Part shown: piece after piece, positions 1-8,826 of the stretch
Numbering within the stretch: the stretch's first letter is position 1
Layout of the letters: every line of letters begins with the position of its first letter
Source of the DNA: an uncultured Clostridia bacterium
GTDB lineage: Bacteria; Bacillota; Clostridia; Lachnospirales; Anaerotignaceae
Assembly (NCBI GenBank): GCA_910586765.1
Contig: CAJUJJ010000033.1
Coordinates: 1-30,179 of the forward strand
Direction: 5' to 3'
Length of the DNA: 30,179 nt
Position numbers and translations under genes: made by a program
Notes under the pieces: generated by a model
What the model saw: only the letters and a program-made list of their open reading frames with translations
The model's database searches: none
What the model was told of the DNA's origin: nothing

Positions 1-71
1 AAAAAATCTAAGTATCAAAAAATCTCAATAAAAAAAGAGATAAAAGACAATAAACATCTTTTAAACTCTTT

Positions 72-224
72 TTAAACATTTTTTTCTGTTTGTTCTACTT
101 CTTGTTTTTCTCCTACAATATCTAAATATTGCTGTTGCGTGATTTTTCCTAATGTTACATATCTTTGTAACTGGTCTTTTCTTACAAAATTCCTTTCATA
201 TCTTGTTTTCAATAACTCATACAT
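72..224 (-). CDS. xkdX: XkdX family small phage protein
   Basis: A 50-residue protein beginning MYELLKTRYERNFVRKDQLQ. It fits the XkdX family of Bacillus PBSX and clostridial phages: about 50 residues, an aromatic/basic start and a middle of the type 'lg.IT..qY..Iv', here 'LGKITQQQYLDIVGE'. The family lies at the end of the tail-fibre cluster and its role is unknown. An earlier in-frame ATG at 230 would leave only 2 bases after the AAGGAGG site, while the ATG at 224 has 8, so I chose 224. It overlaps the upstream gene by 8 bases, which suggests translational coupling. It is the last gene of the minus-strand run in the window; the 71 bases beyond it show no gene. Confidence 0.8.
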   Translation of the reverse strand: MYELLKTRYERNFVRKDQLQRYVTLGKITQQQYLDIVGEKQEVEQTEKNV

Positions 225-531
225 TTGCATTTCCTCCTTCTAACATTGCCAATTCTAAATCTGCCATTTGTTGTGCCAACATTTGTCTTTCTTGTTGTGC
301 TTCAAAATTTTGTAATTCTAGTTCTGATATAGCTTGCATTATAATTTCTTCATCTGATTGTATTTGTACTTGTTGTTCTTTGACTTCTTCCCAAGCACCA
401 TTGACATATTTTTTTGTTAGTGGTGATGGTTCATTCTCTGTTAAAAGTATCATATTGTCTGCAACCACTTCTCCAGATAAAAAAGAATCCGCAATACAAA
501 TACCTTTTTGATTGATTTGTGCATATCTCAT
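217..531 (-). CDS. Small tail-fibre-associated protein, XkdW position, function unknown
   Basis: A 104-residue protein. The N-terminal half (about 1-55) has short hydrophobic strands and a 'YVNGAWEEV' segment, common in small phage proteins that follow fibre genes. The C-terminal half (about 56-100) is a Gln/Glu-rich predicted coiled coil. It sits between the last fibre-like gene and xkdX, the place of XkdW in PBSX. By position it may be a fibre chaperone or fibre-attachment protein, but no residue shows a function. It has a good ribosome site (AGGAGGAATTATAA before the ATG), and its end overlaps xkdX. Confidence 0.6.
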   Translation of the reverse strand: MRYAQINQKGICIADSFLSGEVVADNMILLTENEPSPLTKKYVNGAWEEVKEQQVQIQSDEEIIMQAISELELQNFEAQQERQMLAQQMADLELAMLEGGNANV

Positions 532-562
532 TTATAATTCCTCCTTGTTTGTAAATATAACT

Positions 563-1384
563 TTAATAAAATTCTACCACTTGATAACTTACTGTACCTG
601 CACCTATTGTAAGGCTGCCACGTCCTGCACAATAATTAAAATAAGTAGAAGCAACAGTACCTACATATCCTCTTACTGCTGAGGAACTGCTGCTATAACC
701 TGAACTTAAACCACCATTTATAATAACAAACGTTTTTTGAGGATTAACTGTTGAAATATTAATTCTAGTTGTTTTTACTGTTTCTACATTAAAATCTTCT
801 ACAAAACTACCTCTTTGTACACTTTTAATGCCCACACCGCCAGATACTTTGCTTAAAAGTGCATTTAATTTTGCCATTGCTGTTCCTGCTGTTGCAGTAC
901 CTCCTGTGTCTCCTGTTGCACCAAAATTAGCTAACTTATCTAAATATCCTGCTCTTGTACTTGTAAGCCTTGTATTTAAGTTAGTAGCATTTGTATTTAT
1001 TGTATCAATTTTACCCGCTCTAGCAGTCGTCCAATCTGTTAATAATTTATTTAATTTTGCCATTATCGTTCCAGCTGTAGCCGTTCCTCCTGTATCTCCT
1101 ACAGCACCGAAATTAGCTAACTTATCTAAATATTCTGTTCTTGTACTTGTAAGTCTTGTATTTAAGTTAGAAGTATTTGTGTTTATTGTATCAATTTTAC
1201 CTGCTCTAGCATTTGTCCAATCTGTCAGCAGTTTATTCAGTTTTGCCATTACCGTTCCAGCTGATGTTGTACCACCTGTATTTGCCGTTTGCCCTATCAA
1301 TTCTTTTACACTATCTATATTTTGTTGTACTTCTTCTATATCTGATGGTGTCGTTACAGATACATTTACATTTCCATATGCCAT
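563..1384 (-). CDS. Repeat-containing tail fibre or tail-tip protein
   Basis: A 273-residue protein that I do not recognise as a named family. Residues about 36-180 hold two nearly identical units of about 66 residues plus a partial third. Each unit contains a 'GT-MAKLNKLLTDW' segment, 'RAGKIDTINTN', 'LNTRLTSTR' and 'YLDKLANFGA'. These look like a repeated alpha-helical stalk that probably trimerises. The C-terminal 90 residues are Gly/Ser/Thr/Tyr-rich and beta-like, with a run of five serines, as in a receptor-binding tip. It follows the large fibre gene with a normal ribosome site and a 13-base gap. The repeated stalk units could expand or contract by recombination. The fibre role is inferred from position and composition. 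Confidence 0.6.
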   Translation of the reverse strand: MAYGNVNVSVTTPSDIEEVQQNIDSVKELIGQTANTGGTTSAGTVMAKLNKLLTDWTNARAGKIDTINTNTSNLNTRLTSTRTEYLDKLANFGAVGDTGGTATAGTIMAKLNKLLTDWTTARAGKIDTINTNATNLNTRLTSTRAGYLDKLANFGATGDTGGTATAGTAMAKLNALLSKVSGGVGIKSVQRGSFVEDFNVETVKTTRINISTVNPQKTFVIINGGLSSGYSSSSSAVRGYVGTVASTYFNYCAGRGSLTIGAGTVSYQVVEFY

Positions 1385-1397
1385 ACTATCCTTCCTT

Positions 1398-3527
1398 TCA
1401 CAGTATCAATATTTTAATGTGGTTTTGGTCTAATCTTTTCATTACTCTAAAACGTGTTTTCTGTTCTGATATTGTTGCAATACCACCTTGTCCCACTTTA
1501 CACCAACCATTTTCTTCACAACTGCCATCATCTATTGCAACTAACTTTCCTAACACTCCTATAGCGTTCCATTCTGGACGTTCTGAACGTGGAATATATT
1601 CTCTTGTATTGTCATATTCTGGATTGAGTTTTTGTCTGATTTCTGTATGTGCTTGCTCTATTACTACAGTTTCAGTAACTTCTTCTCCTTCTTCATTTAC
1701 TGTCACGATTTCTTCTGTTCTTTCTGGAATTTCCACTTCTTCTAATATAGGTTGTCCATATATATCTGTTAAGTGCATATTTCCCCAAGTATCATCTCTC
1801 ACATCTCCGCAAACAGACGGACAAGCTGAAACAATCCCTAATATGTAATCATCTTCTGGTGTTGCAATACGTATTTTATCTTTTTCTAATGTCACAAATA
1901 ATCCTGTTCTGTCCTCTTTTTCAACATTTCCGTCTAGCCATTCTAACATTTCAGCATAGTCTGCACCGCTGGATTTGAATGTACTGTTGGAATATACACC
2001 ACTTGTATTTGTTACTCTGAAACAGTTGCTTCTTGCGGTATCGCTTGTACCATTGCCTATAATAAATTTATCTGTTTCTGCTGTACTTACTTTGTTGTAT
2101 TTTCCAATTGCTGTTTGATAAGTTGAAGCAGCTATTGTCCCTTGTCCACCTGCATGAGAACACGTTGCAACTGCAAGTGTTTTTCCGCCTTCTGCATGAG
2201 CATTATTTCCATTTGCTACACTTCCTCCACCTTCTGCATGAGCTGATGATGGTGCTATATTAACTTTTTTTGTCACTATTGCATATAAAACATTTGTTGT
2301 ATGTATTGTTTCTTTTACTGTAATAGAATTATTTGTTGTATCAATACTATCAATTGTATAGCTGTAAAGATGTGAATAATTATCTTCAAACATATAAATA
2401 GTCATTCCTACTTTACATGAGCTTATACTTTTTCCAAAATAATTAGGGTCAATATAAATTATTTTTGCACTAGAATTTATACTTATTATTTTATAGGTAC
2501 TTCCTGTTAGCCCTGCTAATGTAGCATAGCCTTCTACATGGCATCCCCCAGCAGTAGCAACTGAGAATTTTCCTTCTGAATGGGAGCAATCACCACTAGC
2601 TAATGTAAAATAACCTTCCGCATGAGAGTAATCTCCAGTTGCTGCTAGTTCATTTCCTTCAGCATGAGAGTAAGCTCCACTTGCTGTTGTGTTACCTCCT
2701 TCAGCATGAGAGGCAGGTCCACTTGCTGTTGTTCCAGTTCCTTCTGCAACTGTACCATTTATTATTACATTACCACTTATCGTACCACCTGAACTAGAAA
2801 AAGCACCCAAATTTGTTCTTGCATTTGATGCTGTCGTTGCACCTGTACCGCCATTAGCAATAGGCAATGTACCAGTAACACCTGGTGTAATATTTGCTGT
2901 ACCATCAAAACTTGCACTACTTGTACTAGCTAAATTCGTTCGAATTGTTCTAGCTGTATATAATCGGCGTGCATTTGCTGTTAACATTATCCAATGATTA
3001 CTATAATATATAAATTCTACTGCTTGTTTTGCTTCCCATTGATTTAAAGGAGCATATGTACCTACAACACACGATATTGGTTTAGCACCTGTATTGTTTA
3101 CATTTAATGAAGGACTACTTTTTGTATGACCATTTAAAAAATATACAATTATCCTTGCTCCTTCTGCTAATACAAATCCTGTAAGTGCAACTGTTTTTTC
3201 AGCAACATCTGCTGCTGTATCACACACTCCGAAATGCACAATATTTGCACTACCATCAAATGGCACACCGTCTATCGTTCTAGCTGTTTTTAATTTTGTA
3301 GCAGTAGCAGCATTTCCTGTAGTATTGCCTGTTCCACCTCTCGCAATAGGCAATGTACCGCTTGTAATATTACTTGCTGCATGATTATGAGAGGCATTTG
3401 CTTTTTTATTTTCCATTTCTTCTATTGCTGCAACAGTGGCATCGGCAAGTTCACTGATTTTATTTGATGTATATCCTTTTGCTTTTTGCAAACTCTTTTT
3501 TATTTGCTCAAAAGCTGCTATTTTCAT
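1398..3527 (-). CDS. Tail fibre with HAEG head repeats and C-terminal Peptidase_G2 autoprocessing domain
   Basis: A 709-residue fibre or appendage. Residues 1-60 are helical and start like a stalk. Residues about 60-260 contain GTLPIA-GGTG motifs typical of phage fibres. Residues about 265-350 and 430-490 carry repeats such as 'ASG-SHAEG', as in YadA-like trimeric left-handed rolls. From S519-S520-G521-A522-D523 to about residue 705 there is a Peptidase_G2 (IMC) domain, recognisable by 'SGADYAE', 'DYILGIVSACPSVCGD' and the closing 'KTRFRVMKR'. In phi29/GA-1-type appendages this domain helps trimerisation and then cleaves itself off; I infer the same here, with cleavage near residue 520. It is one of several adhesion genes in a row and is probably the main receptor-binding protein. 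Confidence 0.85.
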   Translation of the reverse strand: MKIAAFEQIKKSLQKAKGYTSNKISELADATVAAIEEMENKKANASHNHAASNITSGTLPIARGGTGNTTGNAATATKLKTARTIDGVPFDGSANIVHFGVCDTAADVAEKTVALTGFVLAEGARIIVYFLNGHTKSSPSLNVNNTGAKPISCVVGTYAPLNQWEAKQAVEFIYYSNHWIMLTANARRLYTARTIRTNLASTSSASFDGTANITPGVTGTLPIANGGTGATTASNARTNLGAFSSSGGTISGNVIINGTVAEGTGTTASGPASHAEGGNTTASGAYSHAEGNELAATGDYSHAEGYFTLASGDCSHSEGKFSVATAGGCHVEGYATLAGLTGSTYKIISINSSAKIIYIDPNYFGKSISSCKVGMTIYMFEDNYSHLYSYTIDSIDTTNNSITVKETIHTTNVLYAIVTKKVNIAPSSAHAEGGGSVANGNNAHAEGGKTLAVATCSHAGGQGTIAASTYQTAIGKYNKVSTAETDKFIIGNGTSDTARSNCFRVTNTSGVYSNSTFKSSGADYAEMLEWLDGNVEKEDRTGLFVTLEKDKIRIATPEDDYILGIVSACPSVCGDVRDDTWGNMHLTDIYGQPILEEVEIPERTEEIVTVNEEGEEVTETVVIEQAHTEIRQKLNPEYDNTREYIPRSERPEWNAIGVLGKLVAIDDGSCEENGWCKVGQGGIATISEQKTRFRVMKRLDQNHIKILIL

Positions 3528-3556
3528 TATTTCCTACCCCCTTACAGAAAAGAAAT

Positions 3557-3574
3557 AGGGGAGAAAACTCCCCC
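3557..3574 (-). terminator. Stem-loop between fibre genes, weak terminator candidate
   Basis: GGGGAG-AAAA-CTCCCC forms a perfect 6-bp stem. It lies just after the stop codon of the minus-strand gene ending at 3579. On the minus strand it is followed by TATTTCTTTTC, a poor U-tract, so it may stop transcription partially or protect a 3' end rather than fully terminate. Confidence 0.45.
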
Positions 3575-3578
3575 ATTA

Positions 3579-4073
3579 TCACGCACTTGCTTCTCCTATT
3601 CCAAACACTTCATCAAGCATTGCATTGACTTCTTCTGTTGTAGCAACTTCTTGTTCATACACCTTTGTTTCTACACCATTTATTTTAATATTACCATTTG
3701 TAGCACTTGCTTCTACTTTTGTCGCACTTTCTGCAATACCATCTAATTTTGTTATTTTTTCTGTAGCAATCAGTTCTTTGCCTTCTTCTTTTTGAATGTA
3801 ATTATCTAAATTTACACTTGTATCATCAAGTTGTTCCAGATTTTCACCAATTTTAGCATAAATATCATAATGATTTGTTTCATTGTTAAAAAGCAAATAC
3901 ATGACATTTTCTTCTGCATCAGCAATTTCTGGCAATGTATCCACTTTTTCAAATTTCGCATGGCCTGCTTCTGCAATCGCTGCTTTAATGCCTTTTTCTG
4001 TTTCTAATTTTGTTCTTTCTGCTAATAATTTTAATGCTTCTAATTTTGATAATTTGTTTCCATCATAAGCCAT
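3579..4073 (-). CDS. Small fibre-module protein, function unknown
   Basis: A 164-residue protein, largely acidic. It has a helical N-terminus (LSKLEALKLLAERTKLE), a middle beta-like segment 'NVMYLLFNNETNHYDIYAKI' and a C-terminal tail 'VATTEEVNAMLDEVFG'. The tail closely resembles that of the upstream gene (4119-4997), which ends 'VATAEDVAEMLDEVFQ'. The shared tail suggests a common docking or trimerisation helix. The middle segment resembles the short beta domains of Firmicutes phage fibres ('YLI.....YDIYv.'). It is probably an adhesin or baseplate-fibre linker. The function is inferred from position only. Confidence 0.6.
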   Translation of the reverse strand: MAYDGNKLSKLEALKLLAERTKLETEKGIKAAIAEAGHAKFEKVDTLPEIADAEENVMYLLFNNETNHYDIYAKIGENLEQLDDTSVNLDNYIQKEEGKELIATEKITKLDGIAESATKVEASATNGNIKINGVETKVYEQEVATTEEVNAMLDEVFGIGEASA

Positions 4074-4118
4074 AATAATATCCTCCTTGTTTTACAAAAC
4101 ATAAATTTATTTATTTTA

Positions 4119-4997
4119 TTATTGTTGAAATACTTCATCTAACATTTCTGCAACATCTTCTGCTGTTGCTACATTGTTGATATAACTTCCACTTCCTCCT
4201 GTTGCTCTCAATAACAAAAGACTTGCATTAATTTCTTTATTCGGAACTTTTTCCGCATAAAACTGTAAGCCTTTTTCTACTGTTTGTGTTATGGTACTCA
4301 TACCGCAAGCCCTTGCTGTACTCATACTATTTGGAAATATACTCACAAAAGGTATCATTTCTTTTGTAATATCCTCCTGTAACATCGTAATGGTTACGCC
4401 TCCCCCTCCGCCCTCTACATTTTCTATCCAGCCTGTAATAGGTATGACAATATCTCTTTGTATGGTTGCCTCTGCTATTTTTCTAGCTATCAGCTTTTCA
4501 TGTGCAAAATCAGATGTATTATGTCTTTCTAAATCTTTTTGAGAAACATACACTAAATTAGGGTCAATTTCAAATACCACTGCATCTGTATTGCTTACTG
4601 CAATTCTCATAGCAATTTCTACTTCTGTCTGCATACCATCTGTAGAACGTACTTTTACAATATCTGCTGTATTAGCGATAGCAATCATAGCATTTTCACT
4701 ATCAAAAAGTCCCATTTCTCTTACTGTAAAACCGCCTACATCAGAAGGCAATAATGCAGTTACTCTAATGACATTAGGAGATTGTTCCATAATTTCATAT
4801 TTTGTAATATCTCCTCTCCATACCTCATTTTTTAATGCTGTCATATCTTTTGTAGGTCTGTAAGGCAAACCTCCGCCATCTCCTACAGCAAAATGTACAA
4901 TATCTACTTTTTCACCATTTCTAACTGCATCAATTATTTTTTCTGCACCAAAATCTGTTACAATAGAAATATATTTTCTTAATTCTGCCATTTTCAC
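4119..4997 (-). CDS. Tail fibre N-terminal (DUF3751/P2 gpH-like) protein
   Basis: A 292-residue protein. Residues 1-150 match the fibre N-terminal domain that attaches P2 gpH-type fibres to the baseplate. Visible features are 'YISIVTDFGAEKI', the 'FAVGDGGG' loop, and 'VREMGLFDSEN' followed by 'IAIAN'. The C-terminal part is short (about 140 residues), so the distal fibre is probably supplied by the separate genes downstream (3579, 1398, 563). The ATG at 4997 overlaps the stop of the preceding baseplate gene as ATGA; an in-frame ATG two codons later is also possible. The last 20 residues (VATAEDVAEMLDEVF) recur in the next gene. Confidence 0.8.
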   Translation of the reverse strand: MKMAELRKYISIVTDFGAEKIIDAVRNGEKVDIVHFAVGDGGGLPYRPTKDMTALKNEVWRGDITKYEIMEQSPNVIRVTALLPSDVGGFTVREMGLFDSENAMIAIANTADIVKVRSTDGMQTEVEIAMRIAVSNTDAVVFEIDPNLVYVSQKDLERHNTSDFAHEKLIARKIAEATIQRDIVIPITGWIENVEGGGGGVTITMLQEDITKEMIPFVSIFPNSMSTARACGMSTITQTVEKGLQFYAEKVPNKEINASLLLLRATGGSGSYINNVATAEDVAEMLDEVFQQ

Positions 4998-5710
4998 TCC
5001 TCCTCTATTTCTACATAAGTGCCCATATAAATTTTACTTCCTGCACAAATATTTGTTTTACTTTCATAATCTGGTGTATCATTTAAAATATCTGCATAAG
5101 TTCCCACATACACTTTGCTTATAGTATCTATTTTTGAAATACTCTCCCATTCCTCTGTTTCTACATAAGGCAAAATTTCTACAAATATACTTTGCTGCAC
5201 CATAGTTCCCACTAATATATTTGTTTCTATTGTTGGCAAAACATATATTGTTCCTATTCCGATATGTGCTCTCAAATTTTCATGAAGCATTTTTTGTATT
5301 TCTTCCGCTTTATATCCACATTCTTGTGGCATTTGCATTTGAATATCCATTTGAAATTTTCCAATATCTGGCACTATTTCTATATCATAAAATCCCATCA
5401 TTTCCAATATAGAAACAAGTTGTCTTTCTGTAATAGGGCTATCCTGCATACGAATTTTAGCAAGTATTCTTTCTCTCCTAAATTCCAAATCATAAGAAGG
5501 ATTCACCGTAATACCATATTCATTTTCCAAATCTGTCAATATTTCTTCTGCTTGTCTTGTATGATTATTTCTATCAATCATTGTTACAAAGTCATAAATA
5601 TAGTTTATATTTTTTGCCAATCCTTCAAACAATTTTTTGGTACCTTTTGCCTTTTTATCCAGCCATCTATGTGGTATATGAGCATATAAAAATTCCAAAA
5701 AATCATTCAT
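4994..5710 (-). CDS. DUF2313/YmfQ-like baseplate protein (XkdU, gpI position)
   Basis: A 238-residue protein that starts with 'LPHR'-like 'AHIPHRWLDKKAKGTKKLFEGLA'. It continues with a helical segment containing 'DLENEYGI' and 'RRERILAKIR', then 'ERQLVSILEMMGFYDIEI'. These are features of the DUF2313 family, which follows baseplate J in Mu, P2-like and PBSX phages and connects the wedge to the fibre. It overlaps baseplate J upstream by 8 bases and the fibre gene downstream by 4. The last 50 residues repeat the pattern 'YVGTYADI' and 'YMGTYVEI', a small beta repeat. Confidence 0.8.
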   Translation of the reverse strand: MNDFLEFLYAHIPHRWLDKKAKGTKKLFEGLAKNINYIYDFVTMIDRNNHTRQAEEILTDLENEYGITVNPSYDLEFRRERILAKIRMQDSPITERQLVSILEMMGFYDIEIVPDIGKFQMDIQMQMPQECGYKAEEIQKMLHENLRAHIGIGTIYVLPTIETNILVGTMVQQSIFVEILPYVETEEWESISKIDTISKVYVGTYADILNDTPDYESKTNICAGSKIYMGTYVEIEEE

Positions 5711-6830
5711 ATTCTATCACTTCCAAATTTCCTATTACTGGGGACTGTTTTGCATTTAATATAATATTTTCGCAAGGACTTGCTAATACAAAGTCTTCTA
5801 CAATAGCTGTTTTTTCCGTATCTTTTTCATCGTAAGCCGTTCTGATGCACACAATGCAATCTACTACAGAAACCATTTCAAGTGTTTTTTCGCTTTTAAA
5901 ATATTCTAAAAATGCCTTTTGTAATATTTCTTTTGCCATTTCTACTGTGTATCCTTTTTTTAGTACCGCTTTTTGTATTGCAATATTCACTCTAACCAAT
6001 TCTGGTGCAACAACCAATATTCCTCCATTATATAAATCAGCAGGCACATAATTTTTCTCCAAATAATTCTGACATTCTTCTATCAATCCCTGTTCTGGTA
6101 TTTCTCCATGATTTCCCCATATTACAACATCTGCTGTTCCTGCCCCTCTTGCACATCTAAAACATTTTGCCTTTGTAACGCCTTTTACTTCCAATGCCCA
6201 TCTTTCCCAATCTGCCGGCACACCAGCCCTTGCTGGTCTTCTTTTTCTTTCCAATATTCTTTGTCTATAACTATCATCTTTTTCTACTTCCACTCCTTTT
6301 AAATACACATGAGAATTACTTACACTATCAAATCCCGCTTGTGCAATTAAATTGATTGCATTATCTGCTACATTTCCTATTTCACCATATTCTGTACATT
6401 CTACCAAAACATCTGAAACAAGCTTTTCTCCTTTTTTAATACATTTTTGCTGTCCTGCAATCACTTCAAATTTGATAGGAGGTTTATTACCTACTGCTGT
6501 TGTTGTCAATAAAAATCCATCTGGTACAAATGTGTCAACTGTTACAGGTGTTGCTTTATGCAACGTAATACTATGTATTGCTTTTACTGCTCCTTTTCTG
6601 TCTACTCCAAAATCATAGCCTTTATCATCTAAATTTTGCCCACTTGCTCTAATTACAGTTAAATTTTCATACACTGTTTTTATCAGCAACAAAAGTACCC
6701 ACATCGTTTCTCTCAATGCAATTATCAAATGCTTTGTAAACCAGCTTTCCTGCAAATCAGAAAATGTTTTTCCTTCCCCCATAATATTTTTGACTAATAT
6801 TTCTGTTAATTCTTCTTTTGTCGGAAACAT
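5703..6830 (-). CDS. Baseplate J-like protein (XkdT, P2 gpJ)
   Basis: A 375-residue baseplate wedge protein. The N-terminal 60 residues are helical ('ILVKNIMGEGKTFSDLQES'). The central part has 'NLDDKGYDFGVDRKGAVKA', 'VECTEYGEIGNVADNAIN' and 'DDSYRQRILERKRRPARAGVPADWERWALEVKGVTKAKC', the hallmark of the Baseplate_J family. Its length is close to the family norm. In contractile tails this protein bridges the central hub and the fibre region and takes part in sheath triggering. It lies directly after the XkdS homologue with an 11-base gap, the same order as in PBSX. Confidence 0.9.
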   Translation of the reverse strand: MFPTKEELTEILVKNIMGEGKTFSDLQESWFTKHLIIALRETMWVLLLLIKTVYENLTVIRASGQNLDDKGYDFGVDRKGAVKAIHSITLHKATPVTVDTFVPDGFLLTTTAVGNKPPIKFEVIAGQQKCIKKGEKLVSDVLVECTEYGEIGNVADNAINLIAQAGFDSVSNSHVYLKGVEVEKDDSYRQRILERKRRPARAGVPADWERWALEVKGVTKAKCFRCARGAGTADVVIWGNHGEIPEQGLIEECQNYLEKNYVPADLYNGGILVVAPELVRVNIAIQKAVLKKGYTVEMAKEILQKAFLEYFKSEKTLEMVSVVDCIVCIRTAYDEKDTEKTAIVEDFVLASPCENIILNAKQSPVIGNLEVIEYE

Positions 6831-6841
6831 AACAATCCCCC

Positions 6842-7222
6842 CTATACAGCAAATTTAAAAACAGTTTCTACTTTTTTGTTTGTATTTTCATAACAATATT
6901 TTGCTTTCAAACTAGGCTTTTTTTCTCCATCAATTTCCACCCATTCAAAAGCAACACTTTCTATATTTGAAATACCTTCTGTTTTTTTCAGCACTTCCAT
7001 ACATTCTGCTTCTATCAATGCCTTGTTTGTTTGGGTATCTGGTTTTCCCAAATATTCAAACAATTTTGAACCATACCCATCATAAAATATACTTTCTCCT
7101 AAATCGCAAGTCGCTCTCAAATATGCCTGCTGGTCAATCGCATCTTCTCCTTCTGTAACAAAAATATCATCTCCCTGCCAAATCACTTCTCCATTTACTA
7201 CCAATATATCCTGCAATATCAT
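6842..7222 (-). CDS. XkdS-like baseplate protein (DUF2634, gp25/gpW-like)
   Basis: A 126-residue protein with the pattern of DUF2634/gpW-like wedge proteins. It has an acidic beta start ('VNGEVIWQGDDIFVTEGEDAIDQQAYLRA'), then 'GSKLFEYLGKP' and a C-terminal beta segment 'KPSLKAKYCYEN'. In PBSX the equivalent gene (xkdS) precedes xkdT, as here. The family resembles T4 gp25, which nucleates sheath assembly on the baseplate. The start ATG at 7222 has an AAGAAGGGAT site upstream. Confidence 0.8.
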   Translation of the reverse strand: MILQDILVVNGEVIWQGDDIFVTEGEDAIDQQAYLRATCDLGESIFYDGYGSKLFEYLGKPDTQTNKALIEAECMEVLKKTEGISNIESVAFEWVEIDGEKKPSLKAKYCYENTNKKVETVFKFAV

Positions 7223-7285
7223 CCCTTCTTTAACACTTTTTTAAAATGAATTTTTCAATGTTATAAAGTTAATCTTTTTTCTTTA

Positions 7286-7373
7286 TTTTAGCGAAACGAT
7301 AGTTTCGCTTTAAAAGTTCTTTGCTTCTTTCTTTTAAGAAAGAAGTGGAGTTTGAGGCAAAGCCTCAAGGTCT
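7286..7373. repeat. Hairpin-bearing intergenic repeat, copy 1
   Basis: The element starts right at the stop codon of the minus-strand gene ending at 7374. It contains three hairpins: TGAGGC-N3-GCCTCA (7353-7367), CTTCTTTCTT-TT-AAGAAAGAAG (7324-7345) and AGCGAAAC-GATA-GTTTCGCT (7290-7309). About 35 bases around the middle hairpin are nearly identical to 15503-15540. I recall similar post-gene repeats in gut Clostridia, but cannot check that here. Confidence 0.75.
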
Positions 7374-7634
7374 TTATTCCAATATTCCTAAAACAACATA
7401 TCTCTGTGTTTTTCCTTCTGCAATTCTTCCAAGTAATACCTCCATTCCTACTTTATCAGCAAATGCTCCCTGCAAGCATCTGCACCAGCCTGTTTCAATA
7501 CCACTTGGCTGTATTTCTGCTTTTATGGTTCTGTTTTCTCCTTTAAAAGCTGTCACTACACCATATACAAAGGCACTTGTTCCAGCCATTTTTTGTATCA
7601 ATTTTACTGTTTCTGTATAATCTGTTTTATTCAT
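7374..7634 (-). CDS. Small XkdR-position baseplate protein
   Basis: An 86-residue protein beginning MNKTDYTETVKLIQKM. It contains 'VYGVVTAFKGENRTIKAEIQPSG' and ends 'GRIAEGKTQRYVVLGILE', a beta-strand pattern compatible with a small OB-fold as in gpV/DUF2577-like baseplate proteins. It is shorter than typical XkdR (about 110 residues). It sits between the hub (XkdQ) and XkdS genes, the XkdR place, so a role at the hub or spike is likely. A repeat element follows its stop codon at once. Confidence 0.6.
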   Translation of the reverse strand: MNKTDYTETVKLIQKMAGTSAFVYGVVTAFKGENRTIKAEIQPSGIETGWCRCLQGAFADKVGMEVLLGRIAEGKTQRYVVLGILE

Positions 7635-7662
7635 ACTATATCATACCTTTGCTATATTTTTT

Positions 7663-8751
7663 TCATTGTTCTATTGTATTTGTAAATTTTACACTACATT
7701 CTAAACCACTCTCTTTATCACCGCTAATTGTCACACTCTCCACATGATATATTTGGCTTAATTCCATACCCACACCATACAACACAATTCTTCTATCATT
7801 TGTCAACTCTTGAAAAAAATCTGTTTCAAAACTTCCGCTAAACTGTTGTTTTGTCAATTCACTGCATATATTTTTCAAATGTTTTTGTGCCTGTGCTCTT
7901 GTAATATTAGGAATATTTCTTCTAATGGTATAAACATTGTCGCCTTCTTCATTCCCTATCACTGCCTTTTCTACAATGCGATTTCCTTTTTTCTTTTTTT
8001 CTCCAGGCTGCCACGAAATCACTTCTACAACAAAATTTCTTGCTTCATTTGGTGCTTTTTTCATTTTCAATTTTCTAACATTATGCCCATAAGAAAAAGC
8101 CAGAGGCTCTTTTTTATAATCCTCCAGCATAGAAAGCGGTGCAAAATACCATTCTTTTCCTTTTATTCTGCTTACAAATCCCTCTTGTTCTGCCAAATAT
8201 AGCACATAATCCCAGTGGCTCATTTCTTCTGCAACACTTGTATGGTCATCATTGACATATTCTCCTATCATATCGCTTGTAGCAATGGGTACTACAGGTG
8301 TTAAGCCGTGTGTTTTACATATTTTTTGAAATGCTTCTGTTGCTGTCATATTTTGATATTTCACTGTTTCTACAAAATCATAAGGTTTTGCAGCATAACT
8401 TCTGCCTATTATTTTTACTGTTTCTCCATCTGAAAAGTCCCATTCCGGATAATCCATTTCCCCCTCTATCAGCGGAACAATTTCTTCTCCCTCAAAACCA
8501 GCTTCTATTTTTACAACTACTTTTCCTTTTACCACTACAGAAGATTGTTTTGAACCACTATAAAAAAATTCGTGTCTTGGTTTGTCGCTGATATCCCATT
8601 GAAACTCTACTTCAAAATCGTCAACTTCTCCCAAACCATTCCAGTTTACTTGGAATGAAATCCAATCCTCTATTTTTTTATCATTTATAGTAATATTCAC
8701 AATAGGCTTTCCAAAAGCTCTAAAATTACCTTTGTTCATTCCTTGAAACAT
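7663..8751 (-). CDS. XkdQ/late control gpD-like tail hub protein
   Basis: A 362-residue protein of the XkdQ/YqbQ group (T4 gp27/P2 gpD-like hub). It has N-terminal beta domains with 'NITINDKKIEDWISFQVNWNG', 'VVVKIEAGFEGEE' and 'GEMDYPEWDFSDGETVKIIGRSYAAKPYD'. The middle is helical ('NMTATEAFQKICKTHGLTP'), followed by 'WDYVLYLAEQEGF' and a C-terminal beta domain. The hub forms the ring between the tail tube and the spike. The ATG at 8751 has a GGGGA site about 10 bases upstream. It is separated from the other tail genes upstream by the plus-strand cassette at 8.8-9.47 kb, so transcription from the LysM and beta-helix genes must cross that cassette and its terminator region. Confidence 0.85.
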   Translation of the reverse strand: MFQGMNKGNFRAFGKPIVNITINDKKIEDWISFQVNWNGLGEVDDFEVEFQWDISDKPRHEFFYSGSKQSSVVVKGKVVVKIEAGFEGEEIVPLIEGEMDYPEWDFSDGETVKIIGRSYAAKPYDFVETVKYQNMTATEAFQKICKTHGLTPVVPIATSDMIGEYVNDDHTSVAEEMSHWDYVLYLAEQEGFVSRIKGKEWYFAPLSMLEDYKKEPLAFSYGHNVRKLKMKKAPNEARNFVVEVISWQPGEKKKKGNRIVEKAVIGNEEGDNVYTIRRNIPNITRAQAQKHLKNICSELTKQQFSGSFETDFFQELTNDRRIVLYGVGMELSQIYHVESVTISGDKESGLECSVKFTNTIEQ

Positions 8752-8826
8752 TTTTACATCTTCCCCTAATTTTCACTGAATTTTTACCATATTTTTTATT
8801 TTTTTAAAAATTTTTACATTTTTCTA

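Noticed and set aside
1398..3527. Possible diversity-generating retroelement target in the fibre genes.
   Set aside because: No reverse transcriptase, template repeat or C-type-lectin-like variable end is visible; the repeats are HAEG structural repeats.
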